Source: an uncultured Flavobacteriales bacterium (GTDB lineage: Bacteria > Bacteroidota > Bacteroidia > Flavobacteriales > BACL11). From it: a stretch of DNA of 64,000 bases. How positions within the stretch are numbered: position 1 is the stretch's first letter; every line of letters starts with the position of its first letter. This document shows positions 27,062-35,752 of the stretch, one piece after another. Under the pieces are notes generated by a model. The model made no database searches. It saw only the letters and a program-made list of their open reading frames with translations, and had not been told where the DNA came from. The position numbers and the translations under genes are program-made. The stretch spans positions 422,850 through 486,849 of the forward strand of contig CALSQD010000002.1 of NCBI GenBank assembly GCA_943788405.1, read 5' to 3'.

Positions 27062-28561
27062 ATGAAAAAACTTATCTTAATAATATTGCTGATAACAGGT
27101 GCTTTTAGTTTTGTTCAATCACAAGTCTGGGTAAAAACATTTACAGCAGGAGGATATGATTCAAACAATCAGTTATTGGGTGGCTCTGAGGTATTGCAGC
27201 TCATTAGTCATAAAAAAATGCTATTTGCATCTGTTGGATACTGGCAAGATGATAACAATATATGGTATGGGGGTTCTAATAACAGTATTGGTTGGGGCCA
27301 AATAAATAGTTTAGATAATCCTTCTGCAATTTGGAAAGAAGATTTGTCTCTTGGAGCAAGTTATCTGCGTCCTGAAATTCTTAAACAAATAATTTTTACT
27401 AAAGATCAGTTTGGCAATGCACTGTCATACCCAGATACAGTTTTGATTTGTGCTGGATACTCACCAAACTATATTACTAGTCAGGTAACAGTAAAAAGTT
27501 TCGTGCGAAATGATGTAAATGGCACTTGGGGAGAAAGTCAAATAGTTCAAGGGCTTTTTCCTGCAGGTGAAAACTACTCTATAAGAGATATTGAGATGTA
27601 TGTTGATCAACAAACTGGTTTTGAGTACGTATTTGCTACTGTCGGAACGCAAGGGATATATAAAGGAAAATATAATTCTGCAAATCCAGGAAAAATTGAC
27701 TGGATTTCAATAGCAGAATTTGGTCCTTTAAGTATTAGGCCTTTAGGAATTGAGTTAGCAAATGGGAAACTTTATTTCTCATCCGGGAGTAAACTTTATA
27801 GAAGAATAGACGGAGTTTCACCAAGTTATGTCATAGATCATGATTTTAGTGATCTTGGAGCTACAATTAACTCTGCTGTTGGTGGAATTAGAGGCTTAAC
27901 AACTATCGATAATCCAAATGGAACTGATGAAGCTTTCTTGTTGATGTGGTGTCCTAATGGTCAGTCACAAGGAGTTATTTACCGATTAGAACCAGATAAT
28001 GGAGGGTTTAATCGTATTTATGAAACGAAATTATCTTTATTGATTGAGAATTTCTTAGTCGGCTCAAATGCTAGTTATGTGCTTGGGGCTTACAATGAAT
28101 TTTATAAATATATTGATCCTGTAAGCAACGATACTCTTTACTTATTAGGTTTTGAAGCAAATATTGCTGGAGGAGGTCATTTAACATGGAATGGTTACTA
28201 TAAAGGCGCTTTATTTGCTAAGCGATATACTGCTGGTCAGTATTCTATTGAAGAAATTAATGGAACAATCGGATTAAATGATAATGCGTTAGTTGCTAAT
28301 CGGTGCTATGTAAAATCTCCATTTTTAAATGAAAATGCTCTCTATTTTGGTGGTTTTGATCCAAATAGTAATTCTTCAACAAATATGGCATGGGTTTTTA
28401 AGAAAGATTATCAGAATACCTCTGTAAGCGAAATACCAACAATAAAGCGAGCAGTAAGTATCGTAGATATCTTAGGGAGAGATACAAAAGAAATAAAGAA
28501 TACGCCTCTCTTTTACATATTTGATGATGGTACCGTGGAGAAGAAAATAATTATCGAATAA
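27062..28561 (+). CDS. Secreted protein of unknown function with sorting tail
   Basis: 499 residues with a signal peptide (about 1-20). The body is rich in Gly, Asn and aromatic residues and shows repeated beta-strand pairs such as FASVGYWQDDNNIWYGG, VLICAGYSPN, YVFATVGTQGIYKGKY and LYFSSGSKLYRRIDG, as in beta-propeller proteins. I do not recognise a named family or a catalytic motif. The end (SIVDILGRDT...FYIFDDGTVEKKIIIE) is the compact tail, so cell-surface delivery is likely. Single unit between copies H and I. Confidence 0.78.
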   Translation: MKKLILIILLITGAFSFVQSQVWVKTFTAGGYDSNNQLLGGSEVLQLISHKKMLFASVGYWQDDNNIWYGGSNNSIGWGQINSLDNPSAIWKEDLSLGASYLRPEILKQIIFTKDQFGNALSYPDTVLICAGYSPNYITSQVTVKSFVRNDVNGTWGESQIVQGLFPAGENYSIRDIEMYVDQQTGFEYVFATVGTQGIYKGKYNSANPGKIDWISIAEFGPLSIRPLGIELANGKLYFSSGSKLYRRIDGVSPSYVIDHDFSDLGATINSAVGGIRGLTTIDNPNGTDEAFLLMWCPNGQSQGVIYRLEPDNGGFNRIYETKLSLLIENFLVGSNASYVLGAYNEFYKYIDPVSNDTLYLLGFEANIAGGGHLTWNGYYKGALFAKRYTAGQYSIEEINGTIGLNDNALVANRCYVKSPFLNENALYFGGFDPNSNSSTNMAWVFKKDYQNTSVSEIPTIKRAVSIVDILGRDTKEIKNTPLFYIFDDGTVEKKIIIE

Positions 28562-28562
28562 A

Positions 28563-28651
28563 AATAAACCCACTCATTTGAGTGGGTTTATTTTTGGTGG
28601 ACCTCTCGGTCCCAGTTTCGAACTTTTTTAGAAAATTATTAAGTAAGTTTG
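28563..28651 (+). repeat. Intergenic module, copy I, with promoter
   Basis: AAACCCACTCA/TGAGTGGGTTT, GGACCTCTCGGTCC, CAGTTTCGAACTTTTTTAGA, ATTATTAAG and TAAGTTTG at 28644-28651, four bases before the next ATG. This is one of the most complete copies. Confidence 0.95.
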
Positions 28652-28655
28652 TAGA

Positions 28656-29213
28656 ATGAGAAAGCTACTATTTATTTCTATTTATTTTTTAACATTATTA
28701 ATCCTTAATCCAAGTACTCTTATGTCTCAAAATATGATTTATAATTTTGATAATTACTCAGATTTAGAAAGATGGGTAATTGTTAATGATGATGTTATGG
28801 GAGGGATATCTTCAAGTAATTTGATTATTGATAGTGATGGAAATGGAGTTTTTGAAGGGAGAATATCAACAGCTTACAATGGTGGTTTTGCTTCCTTGAG
28901 GTTTAACTGTAATAAGACATATATTAGAAAGAATACTCATTTTAAAATAAAAATAAAAGGTGATGGAAAAGATTATCAGTTTAGAATTAAATCCAATAGA
29001 GATGATTATTACTCATATATTATTTCATTTAAAACTTCAGGGGAATGGGAAACTGTAACTATCCCAACAAAAGAAATGTATGCTTCCTTTCGTGGCAGGA
29101 AATTAGATATGGAAAAATTTAATAGTGATTATTTTGAGCAGATTAGCTTTCTATTTGGAAATAAAAAAGATGAAAATTTTAAACTGTTAATTGACAGCAT
29201 CATACTAGACTAA
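28656..29213 (+). CDS. CIA30 family protein
   Basis: 185 residues with an N-terminal signal or anchor (about 1-24). The rest is a single CIA30 jellyroll-like domain: FDNYSDLERWVIVNDDVMGG, FEGRISTAYNGGFASLRF, KGDGKDYQFRIKSN and the end FLFGNKKDENFKLLIDSI all match the family named after the complex I assembly factor NDUFAF1. In bacteria these proteins are mostly exported and probably bind carbohydrate-like ligands; role unknown. There is no sorting tail. Single unit between copies I and J, with its ATG four bases after a TAAGTTTG. Confidence 0.85.
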   Translation: MRKLLFISIYFLTLLILNPSTLMSQNMIYNFDNYSDLERWVIVNDDVMGGISSSNLIIDSDGNGVFEGRISTAYNGGFASLRFNCNKTYIRKNTHFKIKIKGDGKDYQFRIKSNRDDYYSYIISFKTSGEWETVTIPTKEMYASFRGRKLDMEKFNSDYFEQISFLFGNKKDENFKLLIDSIILD

Positions 29214-29225
29214 AACAAAAAATTA

Positions 29226-29313
29226 TAAAAACCCACTAAATAGGTGGGTTTGTATTTTGTTGACCTTTCGGTCCCAGTTTCGAACTTTTTTAGAAAAATA
29301 ATGAGTAATTTTA
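29226..29313 (+). repeat. Intergenic module, copy J, with promoter
   Basis: ACCCAC/GTGGGT stem, TGACCTTTCGGTCC, CAGTTTCGAACTTTTTTAGA and TAATTTTA at 29306-29313, four bases before the GTG start of the G8 protein. Confidence 0.92.
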
Positions 29314-29317
29314 CAGA

Positions 29318-32176
29318 GTGAAAAGAAAAATTTTATCAATATTAATTTTATATTTAAATAATTTTAATTTAATAGCGCAAAGTCCTATGCAAGTTGCAGG
29401 AACAGCAACAAAAACAGCTATTATTTCTGGAAACTGGAGTTCATTAACTACTTGGGGAGGTATTTTGCCATCTGATGATGATCGTATATTAATACCTAAT
29501 GGAATTACTGTAACCGTTGATGGTATGATCACTGAAGAATTCAAATCTATTAGAATAGACGATGGTGCTAAACTAGAATTTGCTACAAATGTAAATACAG
29601 AACTAAGAACAGAGTATTTGTTTAGTTCAATGATGGCTTCTTTGGAAATAGGAACAACTACAGATAGAATTTTACCAAATGTCAAGGCAAGTTTAGTTTT
29701 TGCAGAAAGAGGAGGCACTACAAGTGCTTTTGATCCTGAAAGATTTGCTCCTGGAGCTGTGTTGATGGGAACAACAATAATGCATGGAGCAGAAAAGACC
29801 AGTTGGTTAACTCTTCTCACACATCCATTAGCAGGCGAAACACAGTTTGAGTTAAGCTCCTCTCCAATCGGATGGCAGTTAGGAGATAAATTAGTTATTG
29901 CTGGTACTGATCCGATTACAAATACTTCTATTTCAAGTACTGAGGAGTTTGAAAAAGATGAAGTTGTTACTATTACGTCTATTTCCGGTAATATAGTGTC
30001 ATTTACTCCGCCTTTAATTAGAGATCATAAACCACCCTCTCAAGCATCTGATTTAGATGTACATGTTGCAAATTTGAATAGGAATATTATAGTTTCTTCA
30101 GAAAACACAAGTATTTCTTCTTTAAACGGTTTATATAATAAACCAAGAGGTCATTTAATGTTTATGCATACTCTTGAAGTTGATTTAAAATATGTAGAAG
30201 CTAATAATTTAGGAAGAACAGATAAATCTATTATTTTAGATGATTGGGATTTTGATGATTTGGATGCAAGTCAAAATACAGGTCAGTCAGTTCCAAATGG
30301 AGGGAAAAATCCAAGAGGGCGTTATTCTATTCATTTTCATAGAGGAGGATTAGACATGTCAGTTTTTCCTGCTAAGCCCATTACTCCTTTACCATCACCT
30401 GCGTTAGTTGAAGGTTGTGTGGTGAATAATGACCCTGGATGGGCATATGTCAATCACTCTTCTAGAGTAGATTTTGTGAGAAATGTAAGCTATGATGTTG
30501 TAGGTGGAGCTTTTAATACTGAAGCAGGTAATGAAACAGGTTCTTTTATAGAAAATATTGCTATTCGAACTATCAATAATCAAAATCCAATTATGGTTGC
30601 TCCACGTCCAAGAAATTCATATATAAGTGGTGGGCCTACATTAGCTCTATCTGATATTAGAGAGAATAGGCAAGATTTTGCTTGGCAAGGTGATGGTTTT
30701 TGGTTGCATGGTACAGGAGTAACAATAAGAGGAAATGTTGTTTCGGGTTGTACAGGGCATGCTTATGTATATTGGACTGATGGTTTGATTGAAAAAAATA
30801 TGGGAATGGCTCGCGGTGATATTGATGCTCATGTCCCTGCTGCAGAATACCCTGTATTAAATCAATCACTACATTCTTGGAAAGCTTCATTCCCAAATTT
30901 TTCTTTAGATATTTGGTATTTACATCCAAGACCTTTTAAAAGTAATATCGCTTATAATTTTGCAAGAGGTGTTCAGACTTATTATGTTCATACAGAATTC
31001 CATCGCAAAATAGATCCCAATGTTACTGATCCAAATGAATGGCATAATGACCTTCCTGATATTTATAAAGATCAGTTAAATCTTGTTTTTGATAGTACCA
31101 TTTTATGGAATATAGGTCGTGTTGGTTTTGAACATAATTATACAACTAATGTAACTATTCAAAATTCTAGAATTGTAGGATATGGTTCTAGATCAGGATT
31201 TGAAGATTATGGAGTTAACCCAGCTCCAAATTATGTGTCTGATGAGCCAGAAGTAATTGGATTAGATTTAGATTATTTTCATAATACTCATAGGTGGACA
31301 TTAAATAATAATATCATTGAAGGTTTTTCTGGTAATGCTGTGGGAGTTACTTTACCTCATAATGGTCAAGTCTCTATAAATGGAGGGGTATTTAATAATT
31401 CAGGTATAGATATATTGATTGGTCCACCTAGTGAAACAATTGATAATGGTAATGAAGGATTTGGTGTTGGAATGCTTTCTGTTAAACCAACTAAATCTGA
31501 AATCTTATTAGAAGGGGCAATTACATTTCTTAATCCAAACAATAATATTGTGTTGGATGCACAAATTATTTATGATGAGGTAGGGCAAAAAGGTTTTCCA
31601 TTATTAGATGATGCTAAAGGAGATTCCGAATATTTTTTAAATCCTCAAGAAATTATTTTAAATTTTGGACCATTCAATAACCAAAGAGCTTATTATAATG
31701 AACAGGACGCAAATTATATTCCTATAGTATCTGGTGTTTTAGGAAACGCTTGTAGTTACAGTGACCCTTATGAATGTGTGGATATAGATTTTCAAGATAA
31801 AACAAATATGCAGTTGTATACAGACTATTATACATCTTATTTAGGAGTTATAACTCCTAGTAGTGCGATTCAACATCCTATGATCATTGGTGGTAAAGTA
31901 GATAGTTTGACAATCAGTAATATTGATTTATATGAAGAAATTGATTGCTTAAAATTATATCCAAATCCAACTAGTGATTATTTTAAAATAGAATCAGATT
32001 TTAATTCCTTTTTAGTATCTATTTCTTCTATAGATGGAAGAATTCAAAAAGAATTATCGTTTCAGAATCATTCTGAAGAAATAGATATAACACAATTACC
32101 TAACGGTTTATATTTTGTAAAAATTTACAACCTTAATAATGATGATTTTTGTGTTCAACAAATAATTAAGATTTAA
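29318..32176 (+). CDS. Secreted G8-domain beta-helix protein with classical type IX sorting domain
   Basis: 952 residues from a GTG start that sits four bases after a TAATTTTA promoter. After a signal peptide (about 1-21) comes a G8 domain (about 28-150, GNWSSLTTWGG...PNGITVTVDG) and a long right-handed beta-helix region (about 230-720) with many N- and G-rich turns. The layout recalls animal CEMIP/TMEM2 and bacterial G8 proteins, suspected to bind or cut polysaccharide such as hyaluronan-like glycans. The last 70 residues (LYPNPTSDYFKI...LPNGLYFVKIY) are a normal type A sorting domain, unlike the shortened tail of its neighbours. Function inferred only. Confidence 0.83.
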   Translation: MKRKILSILILYLNNFNLIAQSPMQVAGTATKTAIISGNWSSLTTWGGILPSDDDRILIPNGITVTVDGMITEEFKSIRIDDGAKLEFATNVNTELRTEYLFSSMMASLEIGTTTDRILPNVKASLVFAERGGTTSAFDPERFAPGAVLMGTTIMHGAEKTSWLTLLTHPLAGETQFELSSSPIGWQLGDKLVIAGTDPITNTSISSTEEFEKDEVVTITSISGNIVSFTPPLIRDHKPPSQASDLDVHVANLNRNIIVSSENTSISSLNGLYNKPRGHLMFMHTLEVDLKYVEANNLGRTDKSIILDDWDFDDLDASQNTGQSVPNGGKNPRGRYSIHFHRGGLDMSVFPAKPITPLPSPALVEGCVVNNDPGWAYVNHSSRVDFVRNVSYDVVGGAFNTEAGNETGSFIENIAIRTINNQNPIMVAPRPRNSYISGGPTLALSDIRENRQDFAWQGDGFWLHGTGVTIRGNVVSGCTGHAYVYWTDGLIEKNMGMARGDIDAHVPAAEYPVLNQSLHSWKASFPNFSLDIWYLHPRPFKSNIAYNFARGVQTYYVHTEFHRKIDPNVTDPNEWHNDLPDIYKDQLNLVFDSTILWNIGRVGFEHNYTTNVTIQNSRIVGYGSRSGFEDYGVNPAPNYVSDEPEVIGLDLDYFHNTHRWTLNNNIIEGFSGNAVGVTLPHNGQVSINGGVFNNSGIDILIGPPSETIDNGNEGFGVGMLSVKPTKSEILLEGAITFLNPNNNIVLDAQIIYDEVGQKGFPLLDDAKGDSEYFLNPQEIILNFGPFNNQRAYYNEQDANYIPIVSGVLGNACSYSDPYECVDIDFQDKTNMQLYTDYYTSYLGVITPSSAIQHPMIIGGKVDSLTISNIDLYEEIDCLKLYPNPTSDYFKIESDFNSFLVSISSIDGRIQKELSFQNHSEEIDITQLPNGLYFVKIYNLNNDDFCVQQIIKI

Positions 32177-32206
32177 GTAACTAAAGAAAATAATTGTTGA
32201 ATAGAT

Positions 32207-32290
32207 AAAAACCCACTTAAAATTAAGAGGTTTTTTTTTGGTGGACCTCCCGGTCCCAGTTTCGAACTTTTTTAATTATATAATTAGTAA
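32207..32290 (+). repeat. Intergenic module, copy K
   Basis: A degraded terminator stem (ACCCACTTAAAATTAAGAGGT with a long T run), GGACCTCCCGGTCC, CAGTTTCGAACTTTTTT, then an A/T region and TAATTTTA at about 32287. The next ATG is about 26 bases further on. Confidence 0.9.
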
Positions 32291-32319
32291 TTTTACCCAA
32301 ATATATCAGATAAAAATCA

Positions 32320-33543
32320 ATGAAGAATATCGCTTCCTCTTTTACTTTGCCAAATGGGTCAGTTTTAAAAAACAGAATTGCAAAATCTGCAATGAGTGAA
32401 AACTTTGGAACGCGAAACCACGCACCAAGCAAGGGTTTAATTAATGCGTATAAGGTTTGGGCAAAAGGGAATCCAGGATTACTAATTACAGGCAATGTGA
32501 TGGTGGATTCAATGGCACTAGGTGAAGCGCGTAATGTAGTAGTTGAAGATTACAAGGATTTTGAGTTGTTAAAAAAATGGGCTAGATCAGTTGAAGGAAC
32601 TGGTGTGCACCTTTGGCCTCAAATAAACCATCCAGGTAGGCAGGCTTTTGCAGCAATCAATAGAAAAACAGTAGGACCATCTGCAATATCGTTAAACTTG
32701 GGTAGTGCCTCAAAGATGTTTAAAATGCCAATAGCATTATCAGATGAAGAAATTTGGGATATTATAAAACGCTTTGGAAATACCGCAAGAATCATGAAGG
32801 AAGCAGGTTTTACAGGTTGTCAGATTCATGGTGCTCACGGCTACTTAGTAAGTCAGTTTTTATCTTCTAATAGTAATATTCGAACTGATAAATGGGGTGG
32901 TTCTCTTTCTAATAGGGCGCGTTTCGTTTTAGAAGTTTATCGTGAAATTCGCCGTCAAGTTGGATCGGATTATCCCATAGCAATTAAGATTAATTCTGCA
33001 GATTTTCAGCGAGGTGGATTTACAGAAGAAGAATCTATGGAAGTGATTCGCTTTCTTAGTAATGAAGGAATCGATTTAATTGAAATATCTGGAGGAACTT
33101 ATGAGAGACCAGCTATGATTCAGGGAGATCGCAAGAAAAGCACCATATCACGCGAAGCGTATTTCCTAGATTATATTGAAAAAGCTCGAAAGTTGATTAA
33201 AACACCTTTGCTGCTTACCGGAGGTTTTCGTTCTGTTTCGGTAATGGAGAAAGCTTTGCAAGATGGCGGTTTAGACGTTGTTGGCTTGGCAAGACCATTT
33301 TGCTTATATCCTAATTTGGCTAATCAAATTTTTGACGGTTCTGTAGAACGATTTGAAACTCCAATACCTCTAATTGGAATTAAGTTTTTAGATAAACTGG
33401 GTGGTGTTGAATTACCCTGGTATGAACTTCAAATTCAACGTATTGGAAAGGGGAAGTCTCCAAAAACTAACCTACTAGCAATTTTGGCTTTTTGGTTCAG
33501 TCTTAAGAGTTTGTTTTTTAAATATTTTTGGAAGAATAAATAA
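32320..33543 (+). CDS. NADH:flavin oxidoreductase (Old Yellow Enzyme family)
   Basis: 407 residues with an FMN-binding TIM barrel: LKNRIAKSAMSENF (phosphate/flavin loop), WPQINHPGRQAF (His/Asn pair region), GFTGCQIHGAHGYLVSQFLS with the substrate-binding His-x-x-His, RTDKWGGSLSNRARF (flavin), and GGFRSV plus VVGLARPF at the C-terminal phosphate site. These enzymes reduce alpha,beta-unsaturated carbonyl compounds with NAD(P)H. A C-terminal extension ends in a hydrophobic, basic segment (ILAFWFSLKSLFFKYFWKNK), which may touch the membrane. GC and codon use look a little higher than in the neighbouring secreted-protein genes. Single unit between copies K and L. Confidence 0.9.
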   Translation: MKNIASSFTLPNGSVLKNRIAKSAMSENFGTRNHAPSKGLINAYKVWAKGNPGLLITGNVMVDSMALGEARNVVVEDYKDFELLKKWARSVEGTGVHLWPQINHPGRQAFAAINRKTVGPSAISLNLGSASKMFKMPIALSDEEIWDIIKRFGNTARIMKEAGFTGCQIHGAHGYLVSQFLSSNSNIRTDKWGGSLSNRARFVLEVYREIRRQVGSDYPIAIKINSADFQRGGFTEEESMEVIRFLSNEGIDLIEISGGTYERPAMIQGDRKKSTISREAYFLDYIEKARKLIKTPLLLTGGFRSVSVMEKALQDGGLDVVGLARPFCLYPNLANQIFDGSVERFETPIPLIGIKFLDKLGGVELPWYELQIQRIGKGKSPKTNLLAILAFWFSLKSLFFKYFWKNK

Positions 33544-33626
33544 AAACCCACTCAATTGAGTAGGTTTTTTGGGGAGCCTTTCAGTCCTTGTTTCGAACTT
33601 CTTTAGAGAATTATTAAGTAAGTTTG
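33543..33626 (+). repeat. Intergenic module, copy L, with promoter
   Basis: ACCCACTCAA/TTGAGTAGGT stem with one C-A mismatch, GGAGCCTTTCAGTCC (weakened second hairpin), TGTTTCGAACTTCTTTAGA and TAAGTTTG at 33619-33626, here 19 bases before the ATG. Confidence 0.9.
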
Positions 33627-33645
33627 TAACTTAAATAATTAAAAT

Positions 33646-34353
33646 ATGAATGTAAAAGGAAAAAATATTATAATAACCGGAGGTAGTCTTGGAATTGGAA
33701 AGGAAACAGCAAGAGATCTAGTTAAAAAAGGTGCAAATGTGTTGATTACTGGAAGATCAAAGAACAGATTAATTGAAGCCAAAACCTATACTGGATCTAA
33801 GATTATTGAATTTGATATTTCTGATCATGAAAATATGTGTGAGAATGTAAAAAAATGTATCAATATTTTAGATGGGAGGGTAGATGTTCTAATAAATAAT
33901 GCGGGTGTTGGGGTTAGAAAATCTCTTGATGAATTAAATATAGAGGATTTCTTAAAAGTATTTAATGTAAATGTTTTTGGACTTGCATTATTTACCAAAG
34001 AGATTATTCCTTATATGATTAAAGAGTCTTATGGAACTATTATTAATATTGGCTCTACAGCAAGTTTAAAAGGATATAAAAACGGCAGTATTTACTCATC
34101 TTCAAAATTTGCTGTTAGATGCTTAACTCAGTGTTGGCAAGCTGAATTAAGACCTCATAATATTAGAGTTTGCCAAGTCAATCCCAGTGAGGTTACAACT
34201 GCGTTTGGGAACTCTAAAAGAATAGAGAGAGAAGATTTAGATAACAAGTTAACTCCAAAAGAAATATCTCATTCAATCATCTCGGCAATTGAGATGGATG
34301 ATAGAGGCTTTATTAATGAGCTTAATATATGGGCTACAAATCCATTTAATTAA
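33646..34353 (+). CDS. Short-chain dehydrogenase/reductase
   Basis: 235 residues, a classical SDR: cofactor loop GGSLGIGKE (TGxxxGxG type, with Thr/Gly replaced by ITGG), NNAG at about 83-86, Ser of the active site in INIGSTASLKG, and the catalytic YSSSK (Tyr149, Lys153 approximately). Arg residues after strand 2 (TGRSKNRL) suggest NADP(H). It is nearest to 3-oxoacyl-ACP reductase-like and sepiapterin reductase-like SDRs; substrate unknown. Single unit between copies L and M; a promoter TAAGTTTG lies 19 bases before its ATG. Confidence 0.9.
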   Translation: MNVKGKNIIITGGSLGIGKETARDLVKKGANVLITGRSKNRLIEAKTYTGSKIIEFDISDHENMCENVKKCINILDGRVDVLINNAGVGVRKSLDELNIEDFLKVFNVNVFGLALFTKEIIPYMIKESYGTIINIGSTASLKGYKNGSIYSSSKFAVRCLTQCWQAELRPHNIRVCQVNPSEVTTAFGNSKRIEREDLDNKLTPKEISHSIISAIEMDDRGFINELNIWATNPFN

Positions 34354-34355
34354 AG

Positions 34356-34444
34356 AAAACATACTCAATATTGAGTAGGTTTCTTTTTGGTGGACCTCTC
34401 GGTCCTTATTTCGAACTTTTTTAGAAAATTATTTAATATCTTTG
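34356..34444 (+). repeat. Intergenic module, copy M, with promoter
   Basis: TACTCAA/TTGAGTA stem, where the C-G pair of other copies is replaced by T-A on both sides, GGACCTCTCGGTCC, TATTTCGAACTTTTTTAGA and TATCTTTG at 34437-34444, four bases before the next ATG. Confidence 0.93.
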
Positions 34445-34448
34445 TGTC

Positions 34449-35750
34449 ATGAAAAAGTTAATATTTTTTTTTGTTTTTTTAATCAGTTTTACATCTGTTC
34501 AATCTCAGTGTAATTCTAATCCTTATCTTGTGTCTGGTTGGGGTGGAACTCTCTTATTGTCAGATAGCTCATCTATTAGTACTGGTTCGTCAACAAATTA
34601 TTCTGTATCTTACTTATGGGATTTTGGAGATGGTTTTATTTCAAATCAACAAAATCCATGTCATACTTATGGAGATATTTCAACTCTTCCAAATCCATGG
34701 TATGTAACCCTAACTGTTACATATTTTGATTCCACTACTTCATTAAATGTTTGTCAAGATACAGATTCTATCGATATACTCTTTTTCATAAATCCATGTG
34801 TTTATGGAGATCTTCAAATTTCAGCTTCAGGAAATAATCTTACAGCAAATCAATCATATTCTAGCTCTATAACAGTTTGTCCCAATGTATATCCAAATTC
34901 ATTTTTATGGTCTAATGGAGACACAAACCAGACAATAAATGTATCAGGACCAGGATTATATTCATGTACAGTTACTTCTAATGTAGGTTGTGTCTATACA
35001 GAATCATATAATTATTATGGAACTTTGACACCAACTTTTGATTGTACTCAGATGGATATTTTTGAAGCTAATAATAATTTTAATGTTTTGTCATTTCAAT
35101 CTTCATATTTAAATAATAATTATTTTCCAGAACTTATTGATTCTCTATCTTATTGGGAGGCGTATACACCTGACGGAAATATTTGTGGATTGTACCCTAT
35201 GAACGGAAACTTTTCGTTTCAAAATTTTGGGTTAGGTGGCTCCCCTTCAGATTCAATGAATATTTGTTTTTATGTTTACCTATATGACAACTATTATCAA
35301 CACGATTTATCCGTTTCACCTCAACAAGGAAGTTTATGCAGTAGCTGTGATTTATTTTTTTGGGATGGAAGTAATTGGGTAACACAATTAATTAATACAA
35401 CATATGATTGTGATTTAGTAAATGGATGTTATGATCCTGGTACAGGATTAGGAACCTATACTTCATTATCTGCTTGCCAGAGTAATTGTGTAATTCCAGC
35501 AACGTATGATTGTGATTTAGTAAGTGGATGTTATGATCCTGGCACAGGATTGGGAACTTATGCTTCTTTATCCGCTTGTCAAAGTAATTGTATTGTTAGC
35601 TCAACAAATGAATTTAGTGGTATTATTTCAAGAAAATTAATGAAGATAGTAGATGTATATGGAAGAGAAATAAATGCTATAAAAGAAAATCAAACTTTAT
35701 TTTACATCTATGATGATGGAACAGTGGAGAAGAAAATAATTCTTGAATAA
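34449..35750 (+). CDS. Secreted PKD-domain protein with Cys-rich repeats and sorting tail
   Basis: 433 residues with a signal peptide (about 1-19). Residues about 30-115 form a PKD-like domain (LWDFGDGFISNQQNPCHTY), followed by a second Ig-like part (about 117-195). Residues about 317-385 are two nearly identical 34-residue units starting T-Y-D-C-D-L-V and holding four Cys each. The end (LMKIVDVYGREI...FYIYDDGTVEKKIILE) is the compact tail, with Tyr in place of the usual Leu before Gly-Arg. PKD domains are common in surface proteins and enzymes; no catalytic motif is visible. It is the last unit of the island, before copy N. Confidence 0.82.
   Translation: MKKLIFFFVFLISFTSVQSQCNSNPYLVSGWGGTLLLSDSSSISTGSSTNYSVSYLWDFGDGFISNQQNPCHTYGDISTLPNPWYVTLTVTYFDSTTSLNVCQDTDSIDILFFINPCVYGDLQISASGNNLTANQSYSSSITVCPNVYPNSFLWSNGDTNQTINVSGPGLYSCTVTSNVGCVYTESYNYYGTLTPTFDCTQMDIFEANNNFNVLSFQSSYLNNNYFPELIDSLSYWEAYTPDGNICGLYPMNGNFSFQNFGLGGSPSDSMNICFYVYLYDNYYQHDLSVSPQQGSLCSSCDLFFWDGSNWVTQLINTTYDCDLVNGCYDPGTGLGTYTSLSACQSNCVIPATYDCDLVSGCYDPGTGLGTYASLSACQSNCIVSSTNEFSGIISRKLMKIVDVYGREINAIKENQTLFYIYDDGTVEKKIILE
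35400..35603 (+). repeat. Two tandem copies of a 102-bp coding repeat
   Basis: The unit starting TATGATTGTGATTTAGTAA at 35403 recurs at 35505 with few changes, in frame (34 codons). Each unit encodes D-C-D-L-V...G-C-Y-D-P-G-T-G-L-G-T-Y and two more Cys. The DNA identity points to a recent duplication. Confidence 0.85.
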
Positions 35751-35752
35751 AT

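Noticed and set aside
29311-29820. A 169-codon minus-strand frame opposite the G8 protein start
   Set aside because: Val/Ser/Ile-rich mirror of the signal peptide and G8 coding region; no independent support.
30647-30929. Open frames on the minus strand inside the G8 protein gene
   Set aside because: They are opposite-strand shadows with low-complexity His/Leu/Ser content and no promoter.
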